Of a stretch of DNA of 64,000 nt, positions 13,051 through 26,436 are shown piece after piece (within the stretch, counting starts at the first letter, position 1; the number at the start of each line of letters is the position of its first letter). The position numbers and the translations under genes are program-made. Origin of the DNA: Dasyornis broadbenti. Its lineage: Eukaryota; Chordata; Aves; Passeriformes; Dasyornithidae. Under the pieces are notes generated by a model that saw nothing but the letters and a program-made list of their open reading frames with translations, did not search any database and was not told the origin of the DNA. Location: positions 622,638 to 686,637 of the forward strand of contig VZRN01004245.1 of assembly GCA_013397935.1 (NCBI GenBank), read 5' to 3'.

Positions 13051-14700
13051 AACAAGGGGCAGCTTTGAATGCAAAATCATGACACACTTGCTAGGTATTT
13101 TGAAATACTCTTCATCACTTGGTAATTATCAGAGGACAGATTGGAACTGGAAGTAGAAAATTCCATTTCACTACTACCAGGTACTCTTAGTGACTGTATT
13201 CATTCTGGATATGAGAAAGATATAGCTAAAAAATAAGAATATTTTGCTGTCCTCTGAGAAAATAATAATCTCAAATAAATAATAAAGAAAAAAATTTTTT
13301 TAAAAAATACAACATTATGTGTTGTTCCAAAAGAGAATCTTTAAAATGGGCACTGAAAGTCAAATCCACAAAATAATCTTGAACATTTCTAGTGTCCCTT
13401 CTTGAGGGGAAAAATTATTGTGTGAATACTACCAATTAATAATCAGGTCATAAGAATTCACATTCTCATTGACCTTATTCTGGCAAAAGCCCCTTGATTA
13501 CAGTAAAAAAATTTTATTTGAAAGGCAATTGAAGCACGATTAATTATTTTATATTATCAAATCATAGGTATCAGAGATAGGCAGAAGAAGAGAGAAAAAA
13601 TTGCCTTGCATCTGGGTATGAATGAAACTCAGTCATGTTTTCTAGCACTCGTGCATTAAGTGCAATTTCAGACAGTGAAATAAAGACACTCGCTAGCGAA
13701 GCAGACAGTACAAGTTCTTTAAAACTTTATCCTCAAATACAACCATAAGCTTTGTGATTTCATGGCAATCACTTGCCCAAAACTGCACAACAATCGGGCC
13801 ACAAAAGGAAATCATCCTTAAACAATTAAAGATGAGGAGGAAAGAAAACAAAAAAAGCAGAATGGTAGGGAAAGAAAAGAACAAATGGATTTGAGTTAAA
13901 CTCCCTAGCGGTTTGGAGTCTGATATACTCCTTACTCGGTTGAAAAGAAAGGAAAACAAAAGTTCTGGCTTTCACTGAAGGTGATGAGGACACTGAAAGT
14001 TGCTTCGCAGAACTTTCCAACTTGTCTGCTGGCACAAGTCTTTTAAAGTCTCTTTGGAGCACCTGTCTGTTGTGAAAATAATTCGTTTTGTCATGCCCAG
14101 TAACACACTGGTAGTCATGTTATGAGAGCTTATGTAGCAGTTTCACCTCTAGCTTCACCCTCTGTTCTACTGCATCACAAACCCATTTGAATAGCAATAT
14201 TAATGCTTTTAGAGATCACTACAAATGGTTGGCAGCATCATTGCAGTTAATGTCTCATGGGAGCTATATAAGGGAATTTTATCAGCTTGGGGCTGAGGTA
14301 TTTGATGAAGTAATAACAAACTAGCTTTGAATTGTCTTTCATTACCCTTTATCTCTCCTAGAGAGAATATAATCTTATTCAAATTATAATGGCCTCTGTT
14401 ATCAATGTGGTTTACTATTTATTTACCTGCACATGGACATGCAAATGTACATGCATTCTCCTCTTTTTACCGTACCTGTAATGAAACTCCTTCACTATCA
14501 GAATCATGCATGATCACAAATTATAAACTAGTTACTTGGAAGTGTAATTTCCTTAACATTAAAAGCATTAAAAAGAAAATTAAAATCCAACTTTTTTTTG
14601 TTTTGTTTTGTTTTTTTAGGAAAAACAAAAGTACCTTGATAAGGAGCAAAATCCAATCATTAGACTTTAAATATACCTTCATTTATTTTTAAGACAAACA
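13051..14700. other. AT-rich intergenic block, possible regulatory element
   Basis: Dense in ATTA/TAAT motifs and A/T runs (13200-13560 and 14160-14410), with no gene or repeat recognised. A candidate conserved non-coding region on composition only. Confidence 0.2.
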
Positions 14701-17034
14701 TGATATTCTCCCTCAGGAATAGATAGGCTGCCTCCTGTCTGGGCAGAGAAAGAGATGGGGAGAAATGTTTAAGTGGTTCTTTTGTGGGAGGAAAGTCCTG
14801 GGGCTGAAGCAAAGAATGAAATCCAAATGGCAGAGCTTTGGCTCTCCCTGCTAAAATCACCTCAGCGTTTCTGAGGCCAGGCTTGTGTCAGTCAAACTGA
14901 AATGGGAGGGAGGCATGGCACAGTTCTGAGTTATTTCTTATGAATTCTTGGTGGCTGTCGAACACTCATCAGCGAAAAGGAAAATACAAGAGCAGAGGTA
15001 GGGCCTGACTGTGGAGACAGATCCTGCGAAAACAGGTATTTGTGAAATGACCAGGCAGCAAAACAATTGACCATGTGCTGCTTCATATCTGCTCTGTTTA
15101 GAGGATTGTATTGAAAAAACCTCAAATCCTACAGCCTTGCTCCAGTGGCTCCACAGCTGCAAATCACAGTGGAGAACAAAACATTTTGTCACTCGTTCCT
15201 CTGTCGAAAAGCTTCTAAGATAAAAGCAGGAGGGTGGAGTGTAATGATTGCCTTTTTCTCTGTTGTGAGTTCAGGTCATTCCCATGCTGAATCACGGCTT
15301 TCCCCCTTTTTCGTGAGTGTTACAGGACCTGAATTGCTCCCTTGCAGACCCAGGCCCGGCTCGTTGGGCTGATCTTGACTGAGGCACTGGATTTTTCTCT
15401 GCCAGTTGGCCACGAGGCCATTGATTCTGATCGATTTCCCGGCAGTGCTTGCTCACTGTCACTTTAATTAAAACCAGGCAAGGGGAAGGGATTATTTAAT
15501 TCTGCCTTATCAGACCAGCGCTCAGACTGAGCACGAACACTCTGCTGCAAACAACAGACATTTTTTACCATGTACTCTTCAGACTTATGTCATGGCCAAG
15601 TGTTAAATATGATTTCCATTTATTTTTTTCAACAGAACTCAATAGAAACCAGGCAAGTAACTACCAACAATACCCAATAATGTTTATAGCAGTATCTATA
15701 TTAAGGGGGTTTTTTAATAACATGAATAATTTGTTGTTGCAATGTGTCTGAAACAACCAGATGTACATAAACACTGCACAGACAGCAGGGACATTCAATC
15801 CTGGACAGATAAAAGACTAGCAGAGCAAAGTGGAACCAGAATTTAAGAACAATGCACATGTATTTAAGTAGGTTTAAAATAAGGAATGCAGTTCAAAGTT
15901 TGCTGAGTGACAGAGAAGCAAAGATGCTCAGCAAAACAAAAGAAACATCCAATGTGTAAAAGCTGATCAAACCAGTTTTTTACTTAAAATTCAAACTGGT
16001 ACAAAAACAACTCAAAGTTCTCCCTTTTAGTACATGAAACAAAAACCTGAAGTCCCTCTTGTTGCTTTTGTTTAATAAATTTTCCTTAATATTTGCAGAA
16101 TAAGGATTTTAACATTTCCAAAGCAACGCTGTGCAATTCTGTTTAATCACCCTTGTACTCTCAATCAGATCTAACAATTTCTATCCTGTTCTAAGTTGTT
16201 GGGAGTTTTCTCTGTTTACTAAAGTAGCCTCCGTATTATACTTGCCTCTGAAATGATCTTTATAAATCTTGTGCAAAGACTATAAAACAGCTTAGTAAAT
16301 TTGTTAAATATTGTCCTCAAAACACAATTTGGAGTTACTTTCTCTCTTGAGTTACTGAAAGTTTGGATCCTGAGCTAAAGTGTTTTGGCTTGAGTCTTTC
16401 CTGAAGCTGCTTAAAGTTTTTAAGAAGTACTGCTCACATTGTAGACATAAAGAACTTTTTTATTTAACAGGAATATCCCTAATTTGATATTCATGTTTGT
16501 AGTTTCAGCATTTTTAAACTGCTGGCAGTGGGCAAGAATCAGTCAAACCTACCCCCTGGAACTTATATTCCCTTCAGGCAGAAAAAAAATCCAAGTCTGT
16601 TGACCTTTCGAGATTACATAGAGGCTTACGAAGATACTCAGGACTTTTGATGGTTAAAGAATACAGGATTTTGTCTTTTAGCCTCTCCTGGCATTTGTGA
16701 ATTCTGAATATGGAGCGTACTCTTTTACAAAATGTTTACCGACTTAGACGTTTAACTGGAAATGTCTCTCATAAATCAAGAGAGCGAGCAAATAAATTCT
16801 TAGGAATATGTAGGGACAGCAAGGGGATTGGAGTCAGGACATGTCACCAGCCCTGCCCAAAGACATTAATGGATGGGCAGATGGATGGGCACCCTTAATC
16901 TGGTAAAGGAGCATGTGTGATTTTACATATGCTCAGTAAATAGCCATAACGTGAACGAATTCCAGGCATTAAGTCCCTAAGACCAGTGTTTTTCCAAAAA
17001 AAAAAANNACAGAAATTAAAATCCCAAAAACAGT

Positions 17035-17076
<42 letters not shown>

Positions 17077-19298
17077 AGTCCGCTCATTCATCCTTCTAAA
17101 TCACCAAAGGCATTTTTGTATTTGTTTCTAAATGTCATTTTTGTTCTCCAGGGGAAAAGGATGATTTTAGTTCCTAATATACACCCAGCCTTTAACTGGA
17201 CTGCTCTGTCCAGTGGGAGTTATCAGCCCACTCTGGGTTCTGTCAGTGCCTCTCTCAAAAACAGATTTCACAGATCCTATAAATGTTCCCAATCAGCGTG
17301 ATGATGTTGGTATTGTCAAACAATTCAGTGCAGAAATACAGCTGGATATGGATCAAATGTAGGCCTAAGTTATGCAGGTCAAAATTAATTCAGATACGAA
17401 ACTTTCTGGAGGATGTAGGATGTATAAGCGAGAATTTAGGTTGGATTTTTACAGAGATAAAATCCAGTCAGAACATTTTTCTATTTATAAGGACATGAGA
17501 TTTCCAATTTTTGTGATGGACAATAAGAAAGGATTTTATCTGGCATGGGTACATAGTCTGTTTCCAGTGAGGAGGCATTGGCCACTTCTTCCCCAATAAA
17601 TTATGGAGAATTACTTAGCTAGCTGGGGACGAGCAAAAGCCTCTCAATTCAATAGGCATCATGTTGTGGAAAATGGAAAATAATCAGTCATGTCGAGAAT
17701 TGACTAAAATTTCGGCCCTTTTCTTCCAGACATAGTTGCCCCCCAACCCCATCCCCAGCAGACTTTTCTCTTTAAACAATTTTTTTAAAAGATCTATCCC
17801 TGTGCACGTAACATGGCAAGTGAGCTCTTGCTCAAAAGACCCCACAGGGCCCTGGTATTCAGCACTGAACCCCGGTGAAGGGTCTCAGCAAAAGCAGGTC
17901 AGGAATTTGACATCGTTTTGTTTTCTCCTTCTGCATCTGCCCGTCTGATGACACCGGACCTCCTCTGCTCCCCAGTTTTTGGATCTCTGGAATACCCAGC
18001 CTGTGGCAGCTCAGTGATGTTGAAGCAGCAGTTCAGTTCGAGCTCATCTGATGAAGAATGCAGGGAAAATTGGTTTGGCCTCAGCTAATCTGGAATCTTC
18101 ACGGCCAATGTGTGCGCTCTGCTTCCCCTTCGTGTGAATTCGGTTCTCTGTGACCAACCTTGTTAGGTGAAGGTTATGGGAACTCCACTTCTTTTTCCGC
18201 AGATTTGGACCAAAACGTCTCCATAAATCCCAAATGTGTGCAAAGACCATAACCCTTCTCACTATTAATATTTAGGAATCGTAAGCCCTAATATTTAAGA
18301 ATTTCATTTATATATTAAGTAGGATTTTTTTTATCTACTCCAGACAAACTGCTTCATTAAAGGACAAACGTGCATAAGCACAAAGTTATTCTACGCTGAC
18401 CTCAGCTGCGAGATGCATTTGGCAAACTCTATTTCCAGTGATGTTTCCTATAGATAATATTTATAAATTCCCCAGTTTCAGAACGGGGGGGGGCCATTGC
18501 ACGATCCAACCTAACCGCCAGCACAGCGCAGGGACAGAGCCTCCGTCAGGAATTCCTACATGAAGCCCATAATTGCTGGATCTCAACAGAAAGCCGCCAT
18601 TTCTCACGTCTGGGGAGAGCACCGAACACAAAAAGGCTGAGAAACATTTTACAGTACGGCCCAATAAATGTTGCACGGCGACAAATCCAGTGCTCGATGA
18701 CGGCCGAAAGGGCTCGTGTTGCCGAGCAGTTTAGTGTTCAAAGGCCTAAAAAATGTCGCTGTTTTCTTCTCAACAGGAGGAAAAGAACAGCCTGCAGCCT
18801 CCTGGGTGCCCAAAGTGAACAGGATTCCACTTGCGATGCTCAGCGAGACAGACCCTTCTTGCCCTTGACCAGAATTAGTCAACTTATCCCTGCTGCCAGT
18901 GCAAGGTACTGCAAACACTGATTATCACTGGCCAGCCATGTTTAAAAAACCTAAAATAGCAGCACGAGTAGAGTGTGAAATACCTTGAATCTGTCAGTTA
19001 TTTAAAAAGCCACATGTTCAGCTCCCTGCTTATTTTAATGCTCGCTTCAATGCGCACTTCACCGAAATCCTTGTGGTTCCAGTGCTCCTAGAGAGTGCCA
19101 GCGCATGACAGAGCTCAGTTTTGACTTTCTTAGCATCCTCAGGCGTTAAAGCTCAGACTGCTCCGTGCTTCCTCATCCAGGATCCCACCAAAACAGGAAT
19201 TCCTGTGTACAGAGCCGTCCTCAGGATCGAGGCCTTTCCCATTAAATCTTTCTCAAGGTCTGGAGAATACTTGTAAGACAAGGGTGGGGCGCTGAGAG

Positions 19299-19302
<4 letters not shown>
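14701..19302. other. Intergenic, no gene recognised
   Basis: Mostly unique AT-rich sequence. A short N gap sits at 17007-17008 in a poly-A tract, followed by a 32-base poly-A run at 17042-17073. A run of G occurs at 18485-18493. No frame has a recognisable product. Confidence 0.5.
17007..17008. other. Two unresolved bases in poly-A
   Basis: NN directly follows an 11-base A run and lies about 30 bases before a longer poly-A run. It marks a sequencing or assembly uncertainty. Confidence 0.95.

Positions 19303-19343
<41 letters not shown>
19303..19343. repeat. 41-base poly-T homopolymer
   Basis: Uninterrupted T run. On the minus strand it could be a poly-A tail, but no retrocopy or SINE body was recognised next to it. 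Its length is likely imprecise. Confidence 0.9.
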
Positions 19344-19353
<10 letters not shown>

Positions 19354-20364
19354 CTGGTATTTTTAGATAAAACACAACCAGCCAGAGGCTTTATTGATCA
19401 CCCCCCATCCTGCAGCGAGCTATCAGCCCAGCAGTGAGATAACGGAGATGGTCTCACATGCAAATGAAAATCGTTTAATGACACAGAGAAAAACAACGAG
19501 AACCATTGTTTGCAGATAATTTATACAGCTATTGAAGCATTATTTTTCTTTTTTTTTTTATGAATTGAACTCACAGGAGATTTGTGAAAGTTGCCTGTTA
19601 GGTCAAAGGCTAGTGCTTTATCCACTTAATCATTCATCCCTGCTTGATTAATAGACTTTTTAAACAGAATCATATATTAATAATGTAGGCTTTAACTGGG
19701 CGTCTCGATCAAAGAGCAGATTTTAGAAGTTGATTGGTTTGTATCCTCTAGGCCTGTGATAAATGTCTGGAGAATTCTTGTAGTCGTTTTTTCTTGTCAT
19801 TTTTTCATTCTGATATTCATTTCTCTCTTCAACATTGTCACATGAATATTTAAAACAAGAAATATAATCAGTTCAGTGCTTTTTCTTCAGTGCTGAGATC
19901 ATAAAGAGAAAAACTGTCATTCAGTACAAAATCTCTTTATTACAATATTTAAGCACTGTCTGTTTTACCTGGCTTGGTGGGAAGCATGATCTGAAAACCT
20001 TATATACTTCAATAGGATTATGAGTGGAAAGTTGTTCTTCAGATTTGGGTTAAATGGGATTAACGATAAGAAAACTCCTCAAAGATAAAAAGACTGGGGG
20101 GTTAATAATTAGAAGGGGGGTTGGAAAAATTTCATCAAAACAGCTGGAAAATGCCATCTCATCTACTGATGAGACTAAAACGTTTTCTGGGCATAGGTCA
20201 GTGTTCAGGAAATTCAGATTTATTCAGCTAAATTAAGCCAAAATGCAGCCACCACTGTTTTGCAATTACTTTTTATTTCCAAACCTTATTTTCTTCAAAA
20301 ATGGTAATCTGAGGCGGGATGACCTCAGTTGGAAGGAAATATTGAGATAAATCCTGCAATCATG
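19344..20364. other. Intergenic with one SINE relic
   Basis: Apart from the MIR-like fragment at 19561-19636, this is AT-rich unique sequence with no gene recognised. Confidence 0.5.
19561..19636 (-). mobile_element. tRNA-like head of an old MIR-type SINE, minus orientation
   Basis: On the minus strand it reads TTAAGTGGATAAAGCACTAG, then a GAGTTCAATTC segment. This is the order of the A box, the anticodon-side sequence and the B box in amniote MIR elements. It is not a functional tRNA: the arms do not pair and the acceptor stem is absent. Confidence 0.6.
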
Positions 20365-20760
20365 GGCTGATTTGGGTTGGAAAGGACTTAGAGATCGCCT
20401 CGAGTCCATGCCCCTGCTGTAGGCAGGGACACCTTCCACTGGGCTGGGTTGCTCCAAGCCCTGTCCAGCCTGGCCTTGAAAACTTCCAGGGACGGAGCAT
20501 CCCCAGCCTCTCTGGGTCACTGTCCCAGTGTTTTACCACCTTCACAGTAAAGAATTTCTTCCACATGTCTAACCTAACCTTTCCCTCCGTCAGTTTGTAT
20601 CCATTCCTCCTTTTCCTGTCGCTTCAGTTCTGGTGAAGATTCCCTCTCCAGCTTCCCCGTGGGCCATCTTCAGATGCTGGGAGGCTACTGTGAGGTCCCC
20701 ACTCAACCTTGACTTCTCCAGGCTGGACAACCCCTGCTTTTCAGCCCATTTTTGAAAACT
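20365..20760 (-). mobile_element. CR1 LINE 3' end, minus orientation (about 0.4 kb)
   Basis: It reads, in reverse-complement order, GGGTTGGAAAGGACTTAGAG, AGGCAGGGACACCTTCCACT, CCAGCCTGGCCTTGAAAACT, TTCTTCCACATGTCTAACCT, then a TTTCCTGTCGCTTCAGTTC segment and the CTGTGAGGTCCCC...CTCCAGGCTGGACAA block. This is one of the two longest CR1 copies in the window and a clear marker of a bird genome. It is 5'-truncated, with no ORF kept. Confidence 0.95.
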
Positions 20761-23700
20761 TTTTAGGAACATTTTCATTTCCTTTAATTTTTGTTACAGC
20801 TAGGCATAAATTATTTGGAAATCTGTTAATCACAAAAGTAACGGAATTGTAAGATATATCACTTTACCATTGTCATTATGACTGTTAAATAAGGAAGAGA
20901 GCAGAACAAGAGCTGTTTGTTTCAATTGTCCTCCAGGTTTTCTTTTCTCCTCTTCTTTCCCCTTTCTTTTGGCTGCTTCTCTTCTGTGGAAAAACAGATT
21001 TTTCACCTCTCCTCACAGAAATAAATGTTCTTCCTTTTCACTTCAATGAATGTTTTCCCCAGTCTTACGCCACATCAAAGACTGCCCTTTCTGTCCCATG
21101 CTGAGAAGATCTTGGGGAGCGCAGCCTCTCTGTTCCTCGAGATCTGTTTCGTCCCATTAAAACAATCTCCCCCCTAAGCCAGCTCTGCTTGGCAGCTGTG
21201 CTGTGAGAAACACAGAAGGCATGAAGATGGATGCTATTGACATCTCCTGCTTTCTTTGGGGCTTGCAGCAAACCCACCTTCCAACCACCCATCCTCAGCT
21301 TTGCTTTGCCTCCTAATGCCATCCTGCGTGACCCAGAGCGCCACGGGCACGGGCTGTGCCGAGCTGAGCTCTGAAAGCCAAGGGGGCCGAAGCTGAACTT
21401 ACCCCTGCTGCAGCGTGTGCTTCTGCCGGAGGAAAAAACCGAGGAAAACATTAAGTGGAGTCACATGAGTCCCATCAAGTCTACAAAGTCTGCAGTAATG
21501 GAGAGAAGGGAGCCTGGGGCGAGGTGTGAGACGGACACAAAGCACTGGCCACGGCCCACTTGGGCATCTTGGCTACCAGCGCTGCTGCAGTTGCTGCTGA
21601 TGTGGCAGCATCAGAATTTCTTTCAGAAATTTCTGCTGGAAGCGAGAGAGTTGACTCGTTACATTTCTTAGCTCTAACTGTCAAACCACAATTCCTGCTG
21701 CAGCTGCGGATTGTGGGCAACCTGCTGCACTCAACACTCTGACGAGCAATATCCAAGGTGATATCACAGCTAAAATGTGTTTCAGCTTCATTTCTTGTCA
21801 CATTAAAAAAAAAAACAAACCCTCATGTCTGTGTGAGTGGGTGCACATGTGTGTGAGAGATAGGAAGGCTTGGTTTCAATTTTGCTTCTGGTCTGACCGA
21901 GAACAGAAAGAGCAGCCTCACCGCGGCTCTGCCAACCCATGTGGGATTCCCCACGCACCAAAGGGCAGAACAGAGCGTGAGGATGTTCTCTTCCGGGGAG
22001 AGCCTTTCGGTCGATGTTACCTTTGTGGGTTTTTTACAGAGGATGTGGTGGCAAAAATGAGCAAAAATTATGCGGGTGGCAGAAAAGCTTCCAATTGCCT
22101 GCGAGTCATATGTGGACCAGGGAATGGCAAAACTGTTTTGGCTCTGGGCCTTGACGTTAAACCCGCTAAAAAATCCATGTAGAAGCCCTGGGGACCATTT
22201 TTGTCATCAGGCAAATGCTTTTCAAACCCGAGAATTTTTAAAACTAAATAAATTAAATGATTAAGGATTCAAAAGATGGTTTTTCAACCAGTGTGCCTTT
22301 CAAAAAGGGCGCCTTTACCCACAAAAGATTTCAGGAATGTGTCCCCATGCAATGTAGAGCAAATTTCCACTCGCTGGTGTTTTTTGTTTTTTTTTTCCAC
22401 TGTTACCACAAAAATTGGGACTACTCTGTAGGCAGCTTCTATACTTCGACTAAATCTGCCCTTTCACGTTCTAAATGATGAAGATAATAATCTTCAAGTT
22501 TCTTCCATCACTTGATCCATGCTGCAGCCCCCATGAGGCAGCTTCTTGGCCTAAGAAAGAACATATGGGGGGGAAGAAAGTGGCGCCTTTGCCTTCCTGC
22601 TCCACTTCAGATTTGTTACCTTTATCTTCACTTCTAGGTTACTAAGAGCACTGGATTATCTTCCTTTTTTTAATGCACTTAAAAGCCAGAACAAAGTTTG
22701 ATGCCCACGCGTTCAAGAGCAGGGAAATAATCTGGGTTTATCCAAAGTGTTTTTAAATCTCCCCCCGCGTTTGTTATTGTCAATGGAGATTTACATTCAG
22801 TTGGGCATTGGGCTGTATATGTGGTGCCAATTTGCTTCGTAACTTAAAAAAATAAGGAAAAAGAATATTTCTGGGAAAAGCTTTGTGCCTGCCTAAGCAA
22901 GTTCTAAAAATTTAGACGGCTAAAAATTCACTTTGAAGGATTTTGAAGCTTGTCAGAGCTCCTTAATGGCAGTCATTGCTATTTAGATGGAAAGGAATAC
23001 CATGAGTTTTGCTATTAGGCATATTCCACGGCCTTTGGAGGAGAAAGCAAAAGCTGTAATAAGAAAGTTGTCAGAGATGAAGGTGCTGCTAATAAAGCAT
23101 TCCCTGCATTAAGAAAACTAAGATTTAAGAGCTGTGAATAGTCCTCAGGAAAAAAAAAAAAATTGCCTGGCCCTTCAGAGAAGCTTGACAGACTTCTGCT
23201 TTTCCCTGGAATTAGGAAAGGTCATGTTCAGACAGCGCTGGGCTGTGCAAAGTCTCTGAGGTGGTGAATCCCAGTGCTCCCAATCTTTGTGTGAAGGCCT
23301 GAAAATTCTCTTTAGGACGACGTTTAGGAGAAGTGGCATCACATTCACTAAAAATAGCTGCAATAAAAACCTTGCTCGCTGAAGACCGTGACCAAGAACG
23401 TTGTCTTATCAGCGTCCTGCTTAATTTGAAATTCGTACACATGAGGTGGCAGGAGAACCTGATGTGGAATGTGAGTGGGATTACAGACAATTAAGGTGAA
23501 ATGGCTGTTGGAAGCTCCCATCTGATTTTAAATGAATGGCTTTTGTTCATGTTGTGAAAAGAGAACATTTTTTCAGGAAGAGTTAATGCAAAATTTGTAA
23601 AAGTTAAATATATTTTCATTACATTTCTGCCCTCTGTTGTTTTTTTCTTAAGGCACAGTAATTTAAGTACATGTGGTGCATTTCTAGGCTTTATTAATTT

Positions 23701-25394
23701 TGTATTTTGATTTCTCCATCTGCAGTAATTTTTCTTTTTTTCGTGTAGAAAATCTGCACAAAGAAAATCAAACTGTAATCCAAAGATAAGGGTTCTATAT
23801 AGCCAGCCATCAAGATATTTGGTTGTTTTGTTTCTTTCTTAAAGCCCATGCTCCCTGACTCCTGCAAATGCAGATAAACCCTCCATTAAGCCTTTCTTAT
23901 AGATATTAAAAAAACCCAAAACCTGCATACCATTCAGGCTAAAGTATTTAACTAACTCCTGAATATTGAATTCTTGGCAAATGATGTAGGTCAGCTTCTG
24001 AAAAGAAGGTGCTGCTGTTTGGCGTTGGGAACAAGAGGAGGAGATTAAATCTACCACAGTAGCATTTTGTTGGCTCATTTGTTTACCTCTGGAGATTCAG
24101 GAGCGGGGGATAAATAAACGGCTGCTGCCTTCACCACGACCTTGAAACATCCAGACACCAGCAAAACGCAATGGCACGGGCATCTCACAGGGCTTCCCCT
24201 TGAAAAGGGTAAATCACCGATTTTGCAGCCCTGGAGAGGAAAGCCCAGGTTGAACTAAAGTCGCCTCCATGGTGTCAATGAGCCAAGTTGCCTTAAAATC
24301 AGTGGAGTCCACACATTTTTCTCCAGCTGCAAATCTAAAGCCCCGTGGAACAATTTGGTTCCTAGTTTTAAGTCCTTGCATGAAGGGTCAAGTTGAAATT
24401 TTATCTTTTTTCTTCTGAGTCACCAGTGTTTTTGCCATAACACAAATGTTTTAATTAGGAAAAGTGGGTGATGTTTTTGAATGTTGGGATTTTTAAGCAG
24501 AGTAGGAAAACTGTTGAGTCGGTATCTACCAGGCAATTGTACGACCTTAATTCGAAGAGGATCAGATTTTTACTGCAAACCCCAGGAAAAAAAAGTAACT
24601 TTAAGTAGAAATCAGGTTTGGGCTATGACAGGAGTGCTAAGGTTTCTGAATAAAAGGCTTTGTAGATGTCAATTACTATTAGGATATTCTTTTACTGTTT
24701 GAAGTGTTGCTCTATATGACACGGACAAAAATTTTGAAAAATGGCAGCAGCTGTTATAAATCTTGGGTATTCCTGTAAGAGATGCTACCATGAAAAAATA
24801 AGCTCACCTTACAAAGTCATTGCATCAAGAAAAAAAAAGATCAAAGTCAGTTCTTCCTGAAATTCAATCACTGTTTCTGTGTCATATGCCAGAACAAGAA
24901 GCAGAGATGACTGATAATTTCTATAATCATTCTTAATAATTCCAAAAGGCAGGAGAACAGATAATAACGTGTGCATGCTTGTGCTAAGCTGCTCGTCCTC
25001 CCTTGCTTTTCAGATTTGGCCATTGTGCTCTGTCTATTGCAGATAATCTGTCAGGTCAACAATATCAATAGTTTTTATTACAGAAAGCAGATGTTATCAG
25101 CATCCTATCTGTCTGTTTAATTAGAAATGTGGTACTGCTGTTAAGCTTTAGAACAATTTGAGGAAGAAAAAAAGGAAAAAAAAAAAAAAAGAAAAGAAAC
25201 AAACCACCACCTTTCAGAGTTCTTAAAGAGGGCCAGCATTTCCAAAAGGAGAAAGGTGGTGATTTCTTGAGGAAGTCACACACAAGCCAAGCAGGTAGTT
25301 TAGGACAAACTATAAAAGAGGCTGTTAACGGCTGTTGCATTGTAGCACGAGGTGGCCGCAAATTGGTGAACTCCATTTACTGGCTGGGGGAGCC
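20761..25394. other. Intergenic, no gene recognised
   Basis: Contains a pyrimidine-rich run at about 20938-20975, an A run near 23150-23161 and another at 25172-25190. Chance frames at 21065-21451 and 21775-22182 (about 130 codons each, opposite strands) show no domain. Confidence 0.5.
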
Positions 25395-25630
25395 AGCTGG
25401 GAGTCTGTCCCTCCTCCCAGATAACAGGATAAGGGGAAATGGCCCAAAGCTGGACCAGAGGAGGTTTAGTTGGACAGCAGGAAAAAAATCTCTTCATGAA
25501 AAGCAGCGGAACAGGCTTCCCAGGAAGGTGTTTGGGACACCAAGCCTGGAGGGGTTTAGAGGACAGGTGGAGGTGGAGCTTGGGGACACGGCTTAGTGGT
25601 GGGCTTGGCAGTGCTGGGACTCAGTGCCGG
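25395..25630 (+). mobile_element. CR1 LINE 3' tail, + orientation
   Basis: It holds GATAACAGGATAAGGGGAAA, CAGAGGAGGTTTAGTTGGAC, AACAGGCTTCCCAGGAAGGT and a TTAGTGGTGGGCTTGGCAGT end. These follow the order of an avian CR1 subfamily; the very 3' repeat is lost. Confidence 0.88.
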
Positions 25631-26383
25631 CTCAAATGTAACAACTTCGAATAAAATTCACTTGAAAGCAAGGGCAATGGAGCTGTAGAACGGACTTCAG
25701 CTGCATGGGTGGCAAAATAACGGGCTGCAATAAACCCAGGAATAAACAATTAAAGCATTTCTAGCTCTCAGCAAGCAGACAGGTACAGTTACTCCCCCAG
25801 ACCCTCACCATTAGTTTGTCTCTTAGAGGCAAGAATTTCCTTTCGTTTGTTACCCCAGGGTAGGATTAAGCCAATTTTAGAAAGACGTCTATAGGAAGGA
25901 AAAGAAAAAAAAAAGGGATGGCTCAGGTATTGCTTCACAAATAATCTCCCTGGAAGCCTGCAGTGGGGTTTGAGTGGAGCTCAGGCACGCTGCCAGGGGG
26001 TGGCAGTCTACATTAAAGAAAAGTTCTCTTTTCTAGCCCTCACTTGCACAGGTGTTTACATCCTGGAAGTCCCACCGCCCCCACCTGGTTTTATGGCTTG
26101 TATTCTCAAGCACAATGTTCATTATGAAGCAGCTGCCAACATCAAATGCTCCAAAAGCATTGGAAGAAATTCTGCCTTGTCTAGCAGAGCTGGGAGGCAG
26201 TAGTTTCATCGATTCTGGTGTTATTTTTAAAAAAGAATTATAATACTCTGGAAGCAAGAAGAAAAAACACCTCATCCTGGGGAAAAATGCTGGTTGTTTA
26301 GAAGGAAAACGCAAAAACCCTGGAGAATTTCAAATATTTCTTCAAAATTTCCCTCCATCGTTTCCTTTAACAAAAAAAAAAAA

Positions 26384-26436
26384 NNNNNNNNNNNNNNNNN
26401 NNNNNNNNNNNNNNNNNNNNNNNNNNNNNNNNNNNN
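26384..26436. other. 53-base assembly gap
   Basis: A run of 53 N directly after a poly-A stretch. The frame crossing it is meaningless. Confidence 0.98.

Noticed and set aside
19561..19636. A tRNA gene on the minus strand
   Set aside because: A- and B-box-like words are present, but the acceptor and anticodon stems do not pair. It fits a SINE head better.
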